Shown here piece by piece: positions 21,601 through 33,759 of a stretch of DNA of 64,000 nucleotides. The stretch covers positions 17,829,704 through 17,893,703 of the forward strand of contig CM067521.1 in the NCBI GenBank assembly GCA_034509495.1, in the 5' to 3' direction. The notes under the pieces are model-generated. The model saw only the letters and a program-made list of their open reading frames with translations, was not told the origin of the DNA and did not search any database. The stretch comes from Acestrorhynchus altus (Eukaryota > Chordata > Actinopteri > Characiformes > Acestrorhynchidae). The position numbers were made by a program, and so were the translations under genes. The first letter of the stretch is position 1. Each line of letters begins with the position of its first letter.

Positions 21601-22039
21601 CCTAACATCATCACACATCTTGATCTCAGTAACATTCTTGTTGCTACATTTACTCCAATAAAAGCAAGATAAACTCTTTTTTTTCCAGAAGTAACAATGG
21701 ATGAGCAGGTGTCCCAATGCTTATGTCCATTTGTGTTGAACTTCATGTGGACCTTGGGTAACATACAGTGGTCTGCAAGCTGGTGCTTTAATTGCAACTC
21801 AACTGTGTTTAATCAAGCATGGATGCATAATTTGCTTTAAAACTGCGTGATACGGAACTGTGTTATCAGCAGGACTCTGAGCACTCTAAGCCTGCTGAAC
21901 ATACAGTTTGTTAAGTAGTGTTTGAACAGGCAGGACATGATGTGTTGCTCATCTAAACTGTGTTAAATGAACGATTGTGTGAATCAGATCTGCAATTTGA
22001 GATTAAATCAGGTATGTTTGTTTCTGTTTGCACTTGCAG
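21601..22039. other. Unassigned sequence
   Basis: Nothing recognised except a T-rich run near 21677. Confidence 0.35.
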
Positions 22040-22172
22040 CTGGGGTTTGTTTTGGAGATTTCATGTTTTCTGGTCGCTTCCGATCCCAGATAGCAAGCAG
22101 ACCCGTTCTAGATCCATGTTTCCTCCGGCTGATCCGTATAACAGTCACCTCTGTCGAACGCCCTTGATGTTG
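22040..22172 (+). CDS. Candidate 5' coding exon of an unrecognised gene
   Basis: A good acceptor ('tttctgtttgcacttgcag') ends at 22039. The exon would end at 22172 before the donor TTG|GTAGGA. An ATG at 22116 opens 19 codons to the donor (MFPPADPYNSHLCRTPLML), ending in phase 0; that frame is also open upstream to the acceptor. The stretch has more CpG and fewer A/T runs than its flanks, as coding exons in this background would. The next candidate exon (23015-23075) starts compatibly. I do not recognise the protein, and a chance match is quite possible for such a short exon. Confidence 0.35.
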
Positions 22173-22539
22173 GTAGGAAATTTTAACACAGTTAAGTTCA
22201 ACTATAACAGATGATGAACATCAAACTAAACAATTTCAGAATTTTCAAGGGATACAATCCATTCTGGTGCAAGAATAAGAGTCATTACTTGTTACTGTCT
22301 GATGATAAGGGGTAGCTAGATTTATGCCTAAATAGGGCAAAAGTTAAAAACTTCCAAAAATGTTCTTCACAAGGAAATAAATATACTGATACAGATTTTT
22401 GATCACATAAATGATGTTTTGTGTGTATTAACTAGCACTGGTTTTAGAACTAGCTATCTAGATTACTGCAAATGCTTCATTAAAAGAATCTGCGACTCAG
22501 TTATTTCATAGAATTGCAAGATAAAACTTGATTAATCTT

Positions 22540-22860
22540 AAGTAGTACTGAAATGGCACATACAGTATATAAAAAAATGATTCAAGATAAATTGCTTTAA
22601 GGACCTGATTGATTCCAGCCACAAGAGCATAAATAAACCTGAACCTATTGGTAACATGTCTAATGCCAGGTGTGGGCTAGTGGAGTATAAAGCCCCCCAG
22701 CATTGAGCAGTGGAGCAGTGGAACTGTGTTCTCTGGAAGGATCCAGTTCTCCATCCACTACTTTGGGGATAAATTTGGGATAAATGAGGTGGGGTGGTGA
22801 TCATCCTACATACTGACCTTACTAATGACCATCACTGAATGCAATCAGATCCACACCCCA
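22540..22860 (-). mobile_element. Tc1-derived element T2, copy 3 (inverted)
   Basis: Reverse-strand relative of 5960-6277: 'tctaatgccaggtgtgggct', 'cagcattgagcagtggagca', 'ggtgatcatcctacat' and 'ctgaccttactaatgacca'. Ends are eroded. Confidence 0.7.
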
Positions 22861-23014
22861 GTGCTCTAGGACAGTAGATTCTAAAGCATAGCAAGATATT
22901 GATGAGATTTCCTTGCATTCCATTGATTTTACTTTTTTATTTTAAATGTACAGGTTTGGTGTATCGTTGTACTATATAAATAAATGTGAACTAATTAATA
23001 CTTTTATTTTACAG

Positions 23015-23075
23015 GTACAACAGATACAGCTATATTCTTCAGGTTTTCACCATTCTGATAAACGGACCTCTTCAG
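23015..23075 (+). CDS. Candidate internal exon
   Basis: Acceptor 'cttttattttacag' is followed by 61 bases and the donor TTCAG|GTGTGC. Two frames are open. The one that continues from 22040-22172 (phase 0) reads VQQIQLYSSGFHHSDKRTSS plus one base. Exon size and both splice sites are plausible, but the sequence is short and a second frame is also open, so the reading is uncertain. A following exon in phase 1 was not found with confidence. Confidence 0.3.
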
Positions 23076-23251
23076 GTGTGCTTTGCCATTAATCATATGC
23101 AAAACAGAACTTACCACATAGCTGTTTGTTTCTAACCAGTTTGTTTTTGCTGATTTACAAATAGCATCATTATTGTATTAGTTATATACAGCATTCTGAT
23201 CAGTGACTGTTAGTCTATTAGGCCAAAATACTATAGCTCTGAGGCCAGAAC

Positions 23252-23503
23252 CCTAGAGAACACCTTCAAGGAACAGTAAAGTATAAGAAATAGCAAAAAC
23301 ATGTTCAAGGTTTTGGGGTTTGAATACAGGTTTAAGGATTGAACCCTTTCTAAGAACTGAGCCAGGTCTGAGGCTTGAATCAGGTCAAAGGTTTGATACA
23401 TGAGAATTGAACCAGGTCTGAGTATTGAAACCAGTTTGAGGATTAAGCCAGGTCTGAAGATTGAACCATGTGGGGCACCCTTGAGGAACAGTGAACTTAA
23501 GAA
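23252..23503. repeat. 18-bp minisatellite with similar flanks
   Basis: From 23319 to 23476 the unit 'attgaaccaggtctgag' plus one base repeats at an 18-base period: 23337, 23355, 23373, a 14-base unit at 23391, then 23405, 23423, 23441 and 23459. The flanks (23254-23288 and 23472-23503) resemble each other ('caaggaacagtaaa' and 'gaggaacagtgaac'). Because 18 is divisible by 3, open frames with a hexapeptide repeat appear on both strands; they are not evidence of a gene. Confidence 0.85.
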
Positions 23504-24699
23504 CACAAGGTCAGAAAAACAAATTGCTATCAGTTGCAAATTGCTTCTCTCTAAGAGAGAAACCAGACCAGTGCAGAACCAACACTATTACTAAACTCTA
23601 AAAAAATTTGTATTAGGTTCTTTAAAAAATGTTCTTTGAATACTGGGAGCCTTTGGGATATTGTGCCCTTTGCACTGGGAAACATAATGTAATGTTTGAA
23701 GCAATGGTTTTGATTTAACATCAGAATATGTTTTAGCATTATTGTTTTGCCACAACAGTTACTTCTACAAAGCTGCTTCTCACAAAATTGAGTCCGTGGA
23801 ATCTTGGCATGCACAGGAAATAGAGATGTGATGTCATGTTTTGTGACAGCTTCACTAAGTTAAAGACCTTATATTCTGAGCACAGCCGGCTGTGTGTGAG
23901 TTATTAATGCTGAAAGAGAAAGTCATAGTGGGGATGCATTGAAGGAACAAATCATAAGGTTCTAAATCACTGCAGGTGGTTGCAACTCAATTACAGTTCT
24001 CTACACATGTGCCAAGACTGCTTCACTTAGTCTGATGCTATTAGTCAAGCAAACCTGTCAGATTCATTCGGCTTCATTCTCTGTTTTCATATTTGATGTA
24101 AGGGCCTCTTTGTTATACTTGACTGATAATACAAGGTCATCCTGTCGTGCGTGCTTTCCATTCTGACTTGTGCAGTTGTATTGGTAGCATCTTTTTCCTG
24201 AGAGATACATCACTTGGAAGATTCTGAAAGTAATTTGAGCAGTTTTGAGTTGAAAGAGTTTGACCATAGTGATCATGTGGATATTACCACAGCACATGGG
24301 AGTAGGTACAAGAAAGCATTCACAAGCAATATGCTGCTTGCATGATTACAGTGTTACAATGAAAGTATAGGTTCATTGGGAAACTGAAAGGAGACTCTAG
24401 TAACCTGATTTTTTAGAAAGTACAAAATAGCAAGTATGGAGATACAAGGATTTTGCATGACAGTGTAAGATGGTCGGAAATATGCAAATATATTTATGTA
24501 ACAGCGAAACCATGATAAGTCTATGCATCCTGTTTAATGCAGCTTAGTTTCTATATTTGACCTGTATGGACTAGGAAAGAGATTGTTTACAAATTGTAAC
24601 AAATATTATTTGTGGGCTTCTTAAATGGACTAAAGAAAGTGGTGAAGTTACAGATCAACATTCAGACATTCCATTACACAATCACAGCAGTATTGTCCT
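23504..24699. other. Unassigned sequence
   Basis: About 1.2 kb without recognised repeats or exons. Confidence 0.35.
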
Positions 24700-24960
24700 A
24701 GGCTGATATAAGTCCTCATCCAGCCTCACGCCAAGCTGTCTGTTTTGACTGAGTTTTCAATAGTCATTGAGAGCTGCTCTGGGAAATAACATAATATGAT
24801 TTGACAGCTGGCCTGAGGTGCAAAGCCATGACAAAGAAATGTCTATGCAGAAGCAGGACACATCAATAGTGTGATCCATCAGTTAAGCTTCCACCCAGCA
24901 ATTATTCACAACAAACAAATACATCCCAGTATTAGATGATATTTGAGTTTACATTAATAT
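24700..24960. promoter_or_regulatory. Weak candidate conserved non-coding block
   Basis: Unique-looking, with 'atgatttgacagctggcctg' and 'cagcaattattcac'. Suggested from composition alone. Confidence 0.18.
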
Positions 24961-26029
24961 AGTAATTAACCCATGCTTTATGAATGCTTGAACAATGAAA
25001 AAATGAATCCATATGGTTTGCTTAATTAGATTTTTTTATTTATATTCCATATATATATATATTTCTAACAGAAACAGCTACTAACACCTATAACCTGAGA
25101 TCCACATATCATAACAACCTACAAGAATCTAATCACTGATTGTGTGATCAACTATCAGTCAAGGGTGTAGATTTGCTCTTAACCTTGTTGGGGACCTATG
25201 AATCTCAATTCATAATTAAGTCATGGATTATATAATGTTAAAATAATGTTAAACTAATGACTGACAATAAAGTTTACTTCTCCAATAGTGCAAATGAAAC
25301 AAGTCTCATACATCAGCAATGATAAAATTAGATGGAGCTGCATAATTGCCATCAAAAAGCAATAAAGTCACAATTAAACAATAGCTACAGATGATTTTAG
25401 CCTACTGTCTGATGTGTGCCAAAACCTAGCTTTGCTATTAATGTTGTTATAATGGATGAATTTCAATAGTGAACTTTACTTGACTAAGTGACACATTTTT
25501 TTCTTCTGAAAAATAGTTCCTTATGACCACCTTCTTTTGATACCCATGTCACTTGTGTTGTACCTTAGTCTTGCACCATAAATCTTGTATATGACTGGAG
25601 ATCAGGGTTACCATGTGCAGCAAAAAATAAAAAAAAAAATTAATCAATCAACAAAAATCCAAGTTACAGTCAGTCTAAAACCCACCCTATAAAAGCTGAA
25701 GCCCAAAATCTAAGATTCCCAGAATCTGAAGAAAACATTCAAACCATAAATTTCATAAGCACTACCAGTATAGCCCTTAAATCTCCTGCCAATCTTACTT
25801 TGTTTTATTTTTATAAACTAACTCATGCTTCTTGTTAAGCAGTTTGTTTATAAGGTTATTAGTGTTGTTATCATTATCTTTAAAGTATAATAATCTTATT
25901 ATCATTTACAGTAATTTCAAATCCCAGTAGCTCTTTCTTCACTTCACTTTTCTACATCGTTCTCTCTTCTAACAAACGCATAGTGTGTTGTTACATATCC
26001 CAGAGATACTTTTAACTTTAAGACACAGG
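24961..26029. other. Unassigned AT-rich sequence
   Basis: No gene or recognised repeat; a short (AT)n run lies at about 25050-25062. Confidence 0.35.
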
Positions 26030-27270
26030 AGCCAGTTTTCTCGCAAATTCAAGAGAGGAGCTGCAGGCCCTGAGAACAATGGGACAAGCCAAGATATTAC
26101 ACCTCATTCTAGAGGAACTGAGGAGGAGCCCCTGGAGCTGCAAGGCCAGAGCTAAACTAAAGGCTAAGCTAGTGGACAATCAATGGTGCTACAAACTATC
26201 CATTCCCTCCATTATCATGAGGAATTTCAACTCTCTGCTCAACAAGATTGATGAGCTGTCTATCCTGAACAACCAGTGAATTTACTGTTAGAGCAGCAGG
26301 ATTTACTGAGAGAGCAACATAAGACCATATAGACAGTTTTATGTTGTTGAAGCTGCAAGCAGTTAGCATCTAGCCATAATACTTCCCCTGCAAGTTCAGA
26401 CACATGAACGCCATCTGTGTCTGCATTGCTCCGAGGGCAGACGCAGCCACTGCATGTGAGAGGATCCATTCTGTCACAGCAAAACAGCAAACACAGCACC
26501 CTGGGGCACTTCTGATCATTTCTGGAAGATGCCCTCAGGGACTGCTATGTAACCACATAGCCCACAGTGTGAGGATATAGAGGGGATGACACACTCTCTG
26601 ACAGATCTTCTGTACAGACATTAGTCTCCCCCATTAGAAATGTACAGTGTTACCCCAACAACAAGCCATGGGTAACATAGAAAGTCAAAGCTGTCCCCCA
26701 CAGGAAGAAGCCCGCCTTCCAGAGCAGGGACAGGGAGGCAGTGAAAGCAGCACAGCAGGAAGTGAAACACTGTGTGAGGGAAGCTAAGGAGAACTACAGG
26801 AGAAAGGTAGAACTGAAGCTGGAGGAGAACAGCATAAAGGAAGTCTGGGAAGAGAGGTGGTATAGGAGCCTGGTGAGGGACTTTGCTGTTTGGTGCCACA
26901 AGAACCATCTGCAGCTCAACACAATAAAAAGACAAAGGACTTTGAGAGATCCATACCAAAGACACACCAGGTCTGACCGAGGGAGTCAAAGAGGATAGCG
27001 GATGGGAAGAAGCAGTAACCAGTAACTTCTAACCTGTATACTGACCACCACAACACAACTGCATTGTGTGCAATAATGGTTAAATAAGTGTAATAATAAT
27101 GTGCAATACCTCTCCTAGTGGACTTTTCATAGACTCTCCATGTTATATATTCTCTATTTTTTCTATATATTTCTATTATTATTATTATTATTATTTATTT
27201 TATTTTTTTTCTGTTTGTACTGTAATGATGGATGTTGGTGGAATCTTAATTTCCCTGAGGAAACCCTCTT
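26030..27270 (+). mobile_element. L2-clade LINE with deleted RT core
   Basis: The 5' part reads the start of the endonuclease ('SIPSIIMRNFNSLLNKIDEL' at 26198-26257). The linker before the RT is seen as 'EVKHCVREAKENYRRKVELK' at about 26759-26818. The frame then jumps from 'NSIKEVWE' to 'VRDFAVWCHKNHLQLN' at about 26870-26922, which normally lies just after the FADD box. The entire catalytic RT core is therefore missing. UTR-like sequence and an ATT repeat follow. It cannot be autonomous. Confidence 0.85.
27173..27208. repeat. (ATT)n microsatellite in the LINE 3' region
   Basis: About ten ATT-like units passing into a T-rich run. Confidence 0.93.
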
Positions 27271-27511
27271 TCTCATTTAACATTTTTTTCTTTCTGTTTC
27301 CTGGTCATTTCTGAATTCACTGTCATTAGAATTTCAGGTTACATGAAGAGCTATTTTGATTTATTGGTCAGATCATCCCTCCGCTTTCTATTGTCACTGA
27401 AGTTCAAGCTCATACAGTTTTGTCTGTTTGCTGTGTATTGTTGTCATTTCTTCTATCAGGACTTCTGCTTTCCAAACTCTCATCAGCTATTTAACACTGC
27501 ATCAGTAACAC

Positions 27512-27512
27512 A

Positions 27513-27547
<35 letters not shown>
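27512..27547. repeat. (CA)n microsatellite
   Basis: About 18 CA units. Confidence 0.97.
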
Positions 27548-27549
<2 letters not shown>

Positions 27550-27999
27550 TAGATTTCTGTACTGTTTGTAATGAAAACATTTTGGCGGCCAGGGTAAATT
27601 AATGAATGTAGCCCATAAACCTGCACTTGCAACCTTGCACCCATGACTGCATTTTCAAACAAGCCCAATTTGGCTTGCTGGAAAGTTTTTCGTCCAGTTT
27701 TAGTGCTGCTAACAACCAAATGGAGCTACAGAGTTTCAGTGATAGCAGGGAAAGGCACAAACAATCACACTGACCATATGTGTTTCATGGAGCCAGAACT
27801 CAAGTAGAGAATGGGATTTAACCCTTTCTGCACCTCTAGGTTAATGAGATGACAGATCAGTTTGGGGGTTTTTTTGTTTGGTTTTTTGGAGGTGATCAAA
27901 TTATTGGTGGGGACAATTCAATAATTACTGGATATTGGTGGTTGCAGATGACTTCCTGCATGGTAATTCTTTGCCCTTGCAATGAGTAATCAAGCTCAG
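27548..27999. other. Unassigned sequence
   Basis: Nothing recognised apart from a T/G-rich run at 27867-27888. Confidence 0.35.
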
Positions 28000-28145
28000 A
28001 AAATGGTTAAAATTCACTTATTTCCAGATGAATTAAAACCCATTTAAATACCGAAGGAGCACCCCAGTGCATGCTTACTGCTATGTCCACATATATGTGC
28101 TCAAGCTGCATGCAGACCCCTTATCAGGGGCCAAGGTTGATCCAG
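28000..28145 (+). repeat. Dispersed repeat family R, copy R3 (short)
   Basis: 'gatgaattaaaacccattta' followed by 'gtgcatgcttactgctatgt' and 'gctgcatgcagacccct' follows the central part of R2 and R6. Confidence 0.65.
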
Positions 28146-28329
28146 CTGGGTCTACTGATCCAGATATTCAGTTTTAAATGAAACTCAGGGTGTACAATCC
28201 TTGTTGTGCATGGACTATTTAGCCACCCCTAACAAATGCTCACAAGCAGAAACAGTAGCCTTGGGCCCAGACATACATGAAGATATGAAGATATGAAGAT
28301 TTTAAATTGTCTAGTTTACTGATGAGTGC

Positions 28330-29040
28330 CGTGCAACCCTGGATGATTCAGATGGATGGAGTAGTGGAGGGCTGCTGGATTGCCACCGTGTTCCAACAAG
28401 ACTGTGATGTCAGTAACAATGTGACAGAGTCATGTTTAGAGCCGGAATCATGGATAGAGTGCTGGTAGGGACCTTTAGGTTTGAAGGTGTGAAAATGACC
28501 TTGGCAAAATGGATTCCAAAGTATTTCTTTCATGGTAGATAAAGAAGAACAGTGCCTTCCATAGTTAAATCATCATGCTGCAAAGAATACCTCTGTGTTA
28601 TTGGCTGCTATAGACATATTGGGAACCTGTGGAGTATCCTCAAACAAAAGATCTGTAAGGGTGGGAGGCACTTTGCATCAAAACAGCAGCTCTGAAAGAC
28701 ATCCTGCAAAGAAATTCAAACAGGAACAGTCTAAAAACATCAGTGGCTGCAAGAATTGTGAAGATATCATAGAAGGGGGTCCTATGTTAACATGTCACTT
28801 GGCCTGTTAAGATGTTCTTTACAACTCATAAAGTGCTTTGAAACTCCTTTGTGCAAAATAATTTGGAACAGTGTTTTTTGAGTTTGTGTTTTTTTTTTTT
28901 TTTAATAAATTTCAATTTTAATAAAATTTGTTTTACACTAACAGTTGATGACTTGAAAATTATACTGACTGTGATTTGCTCTGACCATTTAGGAAAATCA
29001 GAGAAAAATGTAATTTGCATAATAATTTGGAGTGCGGTGT
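28330..29040 (+). mobile_element. Tc1 remnant with 3' end
   Basis: Late transposase codons are recognisable around 28620-28800: 'ggaacctgtggagtatcctc' (N-L-W-S-I-L), 'cagcagctctgaaagacatc' and 'gggtcctatgttaacatg'. A probable terminal repeat, 'cataataatttggagtgcgg', ends near 29040, and an internal similar block lies at 28856-28870. The front half is largely deleted. This is a further Tc1 lineage. Confidence 0.7.
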
Positions 29041-30252
29041 AAGCATCTCTAAGTGCTGTGAATGTGGCTGAAGTTTTCAGTAACAGGTCTTGCTTTGAAA
29101 TTTAACTGTGATTACTTAAGCCTTGTGTTTTCCAGAATTGCATTTCTCAGAGGGGACTTGCTATTTTACAAATATCCCAATAAAAGATGCATCTATCTTG
29201 ACCTTGGTGCTCTTTTCGGAATCCTTAATTGAAATGGAAATAATCCTGGGACTGGAGCATTATCATAATACGCAACCCATCCAGTTGCTGCACTTTTTCT
29301 TTTAGCATTTATGATGTGGAAATAGTCAGCCACTTCAATATGAAGGAGTGTTTTGCATTCAGATTGCTGTAGACGCTATTTTCTTGGACCTTTTTTTCAC
29401 GTAGCTGTGGTGTAAAACACTGCTCACACAGGGCGACAATGTGTGCAATGGCTTAAGAATCTCTGTCATACACACCAGTTCATTTTTGTGAAAGATGTTT
29501 GTGAATACGTTTGCTAGTGTATGCGGTGGTGATGGATGTACAGCAGGTGGGTTGAAAGATTGCATGCCGGCAGTGGGCCTGATGAAAAAATCATCACGAA
29601 AAAAGCAGAGTTAGGCCAAGATAACATATCACAGTCTGGTGGGAAATAAATAGCCTAAGAAGGGCAGCAACAAAGCATTTACAGATTTGAAAAAAGAATC
29701 TGAAAACCAAGGTTCCATTCAGAGAACATGCAACAAATTGTCAAGTACACATCAGCACATCAGGGAAAATGGAGGGGAAAAAGAAAATGAGAAGAAATGA
29801 GAAGACAATTCTCATCTACCCAGGAGTCCCATTCACAAACATGCCTGTGCATGATTATATTCGACTCTGCAGTGTGATGGAGTGCTTAATAAGACACTGC
29901 CGACTGCTGATAACTCTCAAGCAAGAAGCAACTACTGAAATTCGGTGGTTCTACAAGAAGGAAAGCTGTGCTTTTTGGATTCCATCAACTTTAGCTTTTC
30001 CTTTTTGTCCCAACCAAAGTTCACTTACTGTCCCCTTTATTAAAAAAACACTAGAGAATTATAAATAAAGGTATTTACTTAATGCAAACACCAAATAAAG
30101 AACTTTATATTTAAACCAACCTTCATCTCATCTTCTCATGTCAGAAACCTTGAGTAGATATATTTAAACTGTAGGACCTTTTTAATTGATGGAACATTGG
30201 GAGCAGAGGTTGTCCGATTAAGGCGTGTTTTATTCATTATTGTCAGAGGATG
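29041..30252. other. Unassigned sequence
   Basis: Includes a 99-codon + frame (29769-30068) with no splice context or recognised domain. Nothing else seen. Confidence 0.35.
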
Positions 30253-30354
30253 AACTGATGCATATATCTGTTTTGGTGTGTGTATGAGCTGATGGATATA
30301 TCTGATTTGGTGTGTGTATGAGCTGATGGATATATCTGATTTGGTGTGTGTATG
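30253..30354. repeat. Three tandem 34-bp repeats
   Basis: Units at 30253-30286, 30287-30320 and 30321-30354. The last two are identical, the first differs at a few positions; the core is 'tatatctgatttggtgtgtg'. Confidence 0.95.
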
Positions 30355-31689
30355 CACTGTTGTGTGTCTTCCTAAACATTCTGCAGTTCTATTGTGATTA
30401 TTGAATGACATATGATGAAGTAAGTTGCTACTAGAGTAGTCGTTTTACAGGATATCTTCTTACTCTTACTTGAGTAATAATAATAAATATAAATATTTGA
30501 ATAACTTTCATTTTAAAATAACAATTTCTATTTGTGTTCAATTTGTGGTTACCCTACCCACCTATGTTCATAGTGAACTCTTAGGGTGACTGGAAAGCAT
30601 CTTAGGTTAACATTCTGTGATGTTCACCAATGATGAGTGCATTTGTGGGTGGAGCATTGATATGTCCAATTGATTTCCTGTCTTTGCACAACTTGATTAA
30701 AAGTTATGCTGGTTTTTTTTTAGAAGTTGATGCAGTTGTACCTTCTCCTTCACTGACAACTAACAAGCAAGATGTTTATAGATTTGGGAGTCATTCAAAA
30801 CCACAAATATGCTTGTTTCTGCATTTCTACAGAGGATTCATGGCTTCTTACTTGAGTTGATCGATTGCTTTTGTTTAAATAGGCCAAAGAGCGGACTAGA
30901 TCCGTTTCCAGCCCTCTTGCCATTCTGAGTCTTGAGCAGAATGAATAGCTTTGCAGGTAAATGAATGAAGTATATTATCAAAGGAGACAGTTGAAACACC
31001 AGAACATTGATTCTCTGAAAATCATCTTTGATCTTTCTTCTTTGTGCTTATCAGCTGTGGATAATTTTGTGTTCCAAAACTCCAAATCCCAACCAATCTG
31101 CCTGACTTTGCTGGAGGATATGTGCACGAGTCAATAACATCAGCACATGGAGCTTGGAGGGCATGTTCATCCCCCAGCAGTGACGTCATATGAGCTTCTG
31201 TATCATTAATAAACTATGTGATGCTGGACTTGGTCTTGAACGAAAACTTGCCATATGAGTTATTTTGATATGGGGCATTTCACTAGAATCCAAGGCTTTT
31301 TCTAATAAGGACCATTACATATCTTGCAACATTGCTGTCAGACCTTGACAGGAATAGCCTTGGGCACTGAGGGTTATTACAGAATTAATTAATTCCAATC
31401 AGGTCAGTGCAGGGAGCAAGCTGTATATGAATGAAATGTGGGTTACAATGTTGAGTGACCATTCCTTGGGCATGTTTCATGTTATAAACAACACCAATCA
31501 AAAATAACACTAAAGAGGCTTGAAATACATTGCTGTACATGTAACAAATGTAATAAACATGACAGTTTACTTTGAGAATGTTTTGAATTACAAACACACC
31601 TGAATGTTTTAGTGATATTTAAAGTCTTGACAAACACCAGTACAGTAGAATAACTGGTATTCTGTCACTGTAATGGGTCACTAAAACTG
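30355..31689. other. Unassigned sequence
   Basis: About 1.3 kb. One exon-like block (30881-30957) was checked and rejected. No repeats recognised. Confidence 0.35.
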
Positions 31690-32200
31690 GGTGTTTTATG
31701 TAAGACAGAACGAGGCACTACCAATTTAAGGAGTGTGTGTATGTTGTATAAAAAGTTCTTTGAATGATGTCATAGAAAAATCACACCATGTTGTGAGCAC
31801 ACTCAATATGATACAACTAAACATTAACTTATGGTTCTTCAAGGTTTCGTTAGTTAAGAAAATGGTTCTATATGGAATCACAGACACTCAAAAAAGCCTT
31901 TTCCTAATTAAAGGGTCATTTGTACTATGAAAGAGCTCTTCAGATTGATGGATAGTGTACTGTTGACAGTTCTATGTAGAACATTTTTGAAATTAAATAT
32001 GGCACCAAAAAGACTTCTACTATTGTTATGATGTCAAGAGTTCCTTAGTGTTCATGTTTCTATATAGAACTAATTTCTTTACTGAAGACGTCTTAAAGAA
32101 CCTTACTTTTTTAACTGTGAGAGTGTAAAGAACCTTTCTACATGTCTAAAGAACCTTCACTTGATGTAAAGATTCACTACCAATTTAAAGGTCACACTCC
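31690..32200. repeat. Decayed AGAACC-rich repeat
   Basis: Contains many 'gttctatat' and 'aaagaacct' words in both orientations, and 'ctaccaatttaa' at both ends (about 31718 and 32179). This pattern fits a non-autonomous DNA transposon with AGAACC-rich ends seen in fish. Related fragments lie at 7745-7800, 40385-40500 and 63845-63975. Confidence 0.5.
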
Positions 32201-32644
32201 CACATCTCTATTACGAATATAGTTCTGATTGAATAAAGTACCACCTTTATTTTAAGAGATGACTGCCTTTCACAGGAGTAAAATGCACTGCAGAAACCTG
32301 TGCATCTATAGAGTCCTTTAGAACGCAATTTTTCTATATTGTTTGGATGATGAGTTGCTCTTGATCTTCTTGACCTTAGTTGTCCCTCGCTCAGAATGTA
32401 GTGAACAGAATACAGAAGATACCCTACACTGTGCTGATTGCGCAGGCCTCTGAATATGAAACACGAATGCTTACTGGTTATTGGTCTCAATCAACTATGA
32501 ACATCAAACATGGAAACCTTTGTTCTGATCAATGCACACATGAAAGTACATCTGAAATGAGTAAGACATATTGGGGAGATTATGTAGAAGAGTATAAAGC
32601 TTATTCATTAAATACGTTTTCTGTGTGAATACTGATGAAGAATC
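32201..32644. other. Unassigned sequence
   Basis: An 82-codon + frame (32380-32628) lacks recognised motifs. Confidence 0.35.
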
Positions 32645-32905
32645 ATGGGCCTTTTTCACCAGCTCTCTCCCCCAGTGTGATGGTTGTCACAGATGTCTGC
32701 TAATTGTTGTATTGGAGCTGGGGGCCAGATGCTTTCCTCCAAGTGTGTTAGCTGCCCAGCAATTATGCAATTGCAGCAGTTAGCGAAGAGGTGGTGACAG
32801 ATTTCACATCAGAGGAAGCATGTTCTTGTCTTCAGTGTCAGGAACATCATATGAGATGGAGGAGAGTCCCAGTGGGGTTGGGTAATTCCAAACTGATAGG
32901 AATAT
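32645..32905 (+). mobile_element. SINE family S1, 5'-truncated copy
   Basis: Shares the body of the SINE at 35345-35770: 'ctttcctccaagtgtgttag', 'ctgcccagcaattatg', 'gaggaagcatgttcttgtct' and 'gtggggttgggtaattcc'. The tRNA-like head is missing. Confidence 0.7.
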
Positions 32906-33010
32906 TAGGACACATTTAAAAGATATATAACAAATAGTAAAAAGATCTGACATTCACCAGTGTTTCTTGGTATTTTATCTTATATTATTTAGTCATGTTA
33001 ATCACAACAA

Positions 33011-33049
33011 TATTATATATATATATATATAATAGTAATAGTAATAGTA

Positions 33050-33120
<71 letters not shown>

Positions 33121-33129
33121 AAGAAGAAA
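33011..33129. repeat. Compound (TA)n-(AGTAAT)n-(AAT)n-(AAG)n microsatellite
   Basis: Four different units follow one another without a gap. The Asn/Lys-repeat open frame across it is an artefact. Confidence 0.98.
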
Positions 33130-33711
33130 GATATAACTGAAGAGAAAATGGTCAGACCTTCAAAACCTTTTAATGGTCAGAAACCAGTGTCATTACCTTT
33201 GTAATGTGTGTGCAAAAATTGGGGGGTGGAGCTTCTGAAGGAACGCTGAAGAGAGGGGTGTAGTTGTGGTGTTGCTGAATTCAACAGTCAACAGTCATTT
33301 TCTACAATCATACACATTCCTTTAACACACTGATGTCCAAATTAATCACATACATTAATGCATTAAAGTTGACAGCACTAATAAAAGCACATCATGGACT
33401 TGATGTAGACTTTCTGTTACAACTTTTGCCAAAAACAAATTTAAGAAAAAGTTGGAAAGAACATATTGGTGAATATTGGCTCAAAATCGTTTTTTAAAAG
33501 TTAAATGTAAATGTTTTTTGGGAAATATTTCAGACATAAATTGGCAGTCAGGTCAGCTGAATAACAAGCCAATTAGTAGGACAGACTGAGAGACTGTTGG
33601 TGTGTTTGGGTAGAAAGAGCAGAGAAATAGTGTAAATATGTGGACACTGCTTTCTCACAATGACTCATGAATGTTCCCATGACTCATGAAACTTTTAAAG
33701 CCCCCTACTAG

Positions 33712-33712
<1 letters not shown>
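33130..33712. other. Unassigned sequence
   Basis: No gene or repeat recognised. Confidence 0.35.

Positions 33713-33756
<44 letters not shown>
33713..33756. repeat. (CA)n microsatellite
   Basis: About 22 CA units. Confidence 0.97.

Positions 33757-33759
<3 letters not shown>

Noticed and set aside
29769..30068. 99-codon open frame on the + strand
   Set aside because: No splice sites, no domain and ordinary AT-rich composition; the length is expected by chance in 64 kb.
30881..30957. 77-nt block between an AG and CAG|GTAAAT
   Set aside because: All frames contain a stop within the block.
33004..33204. Asn/Lys-repeat protein
   Set aside because: Translation of a compound AAT/AAG microsatellite without a gene context.
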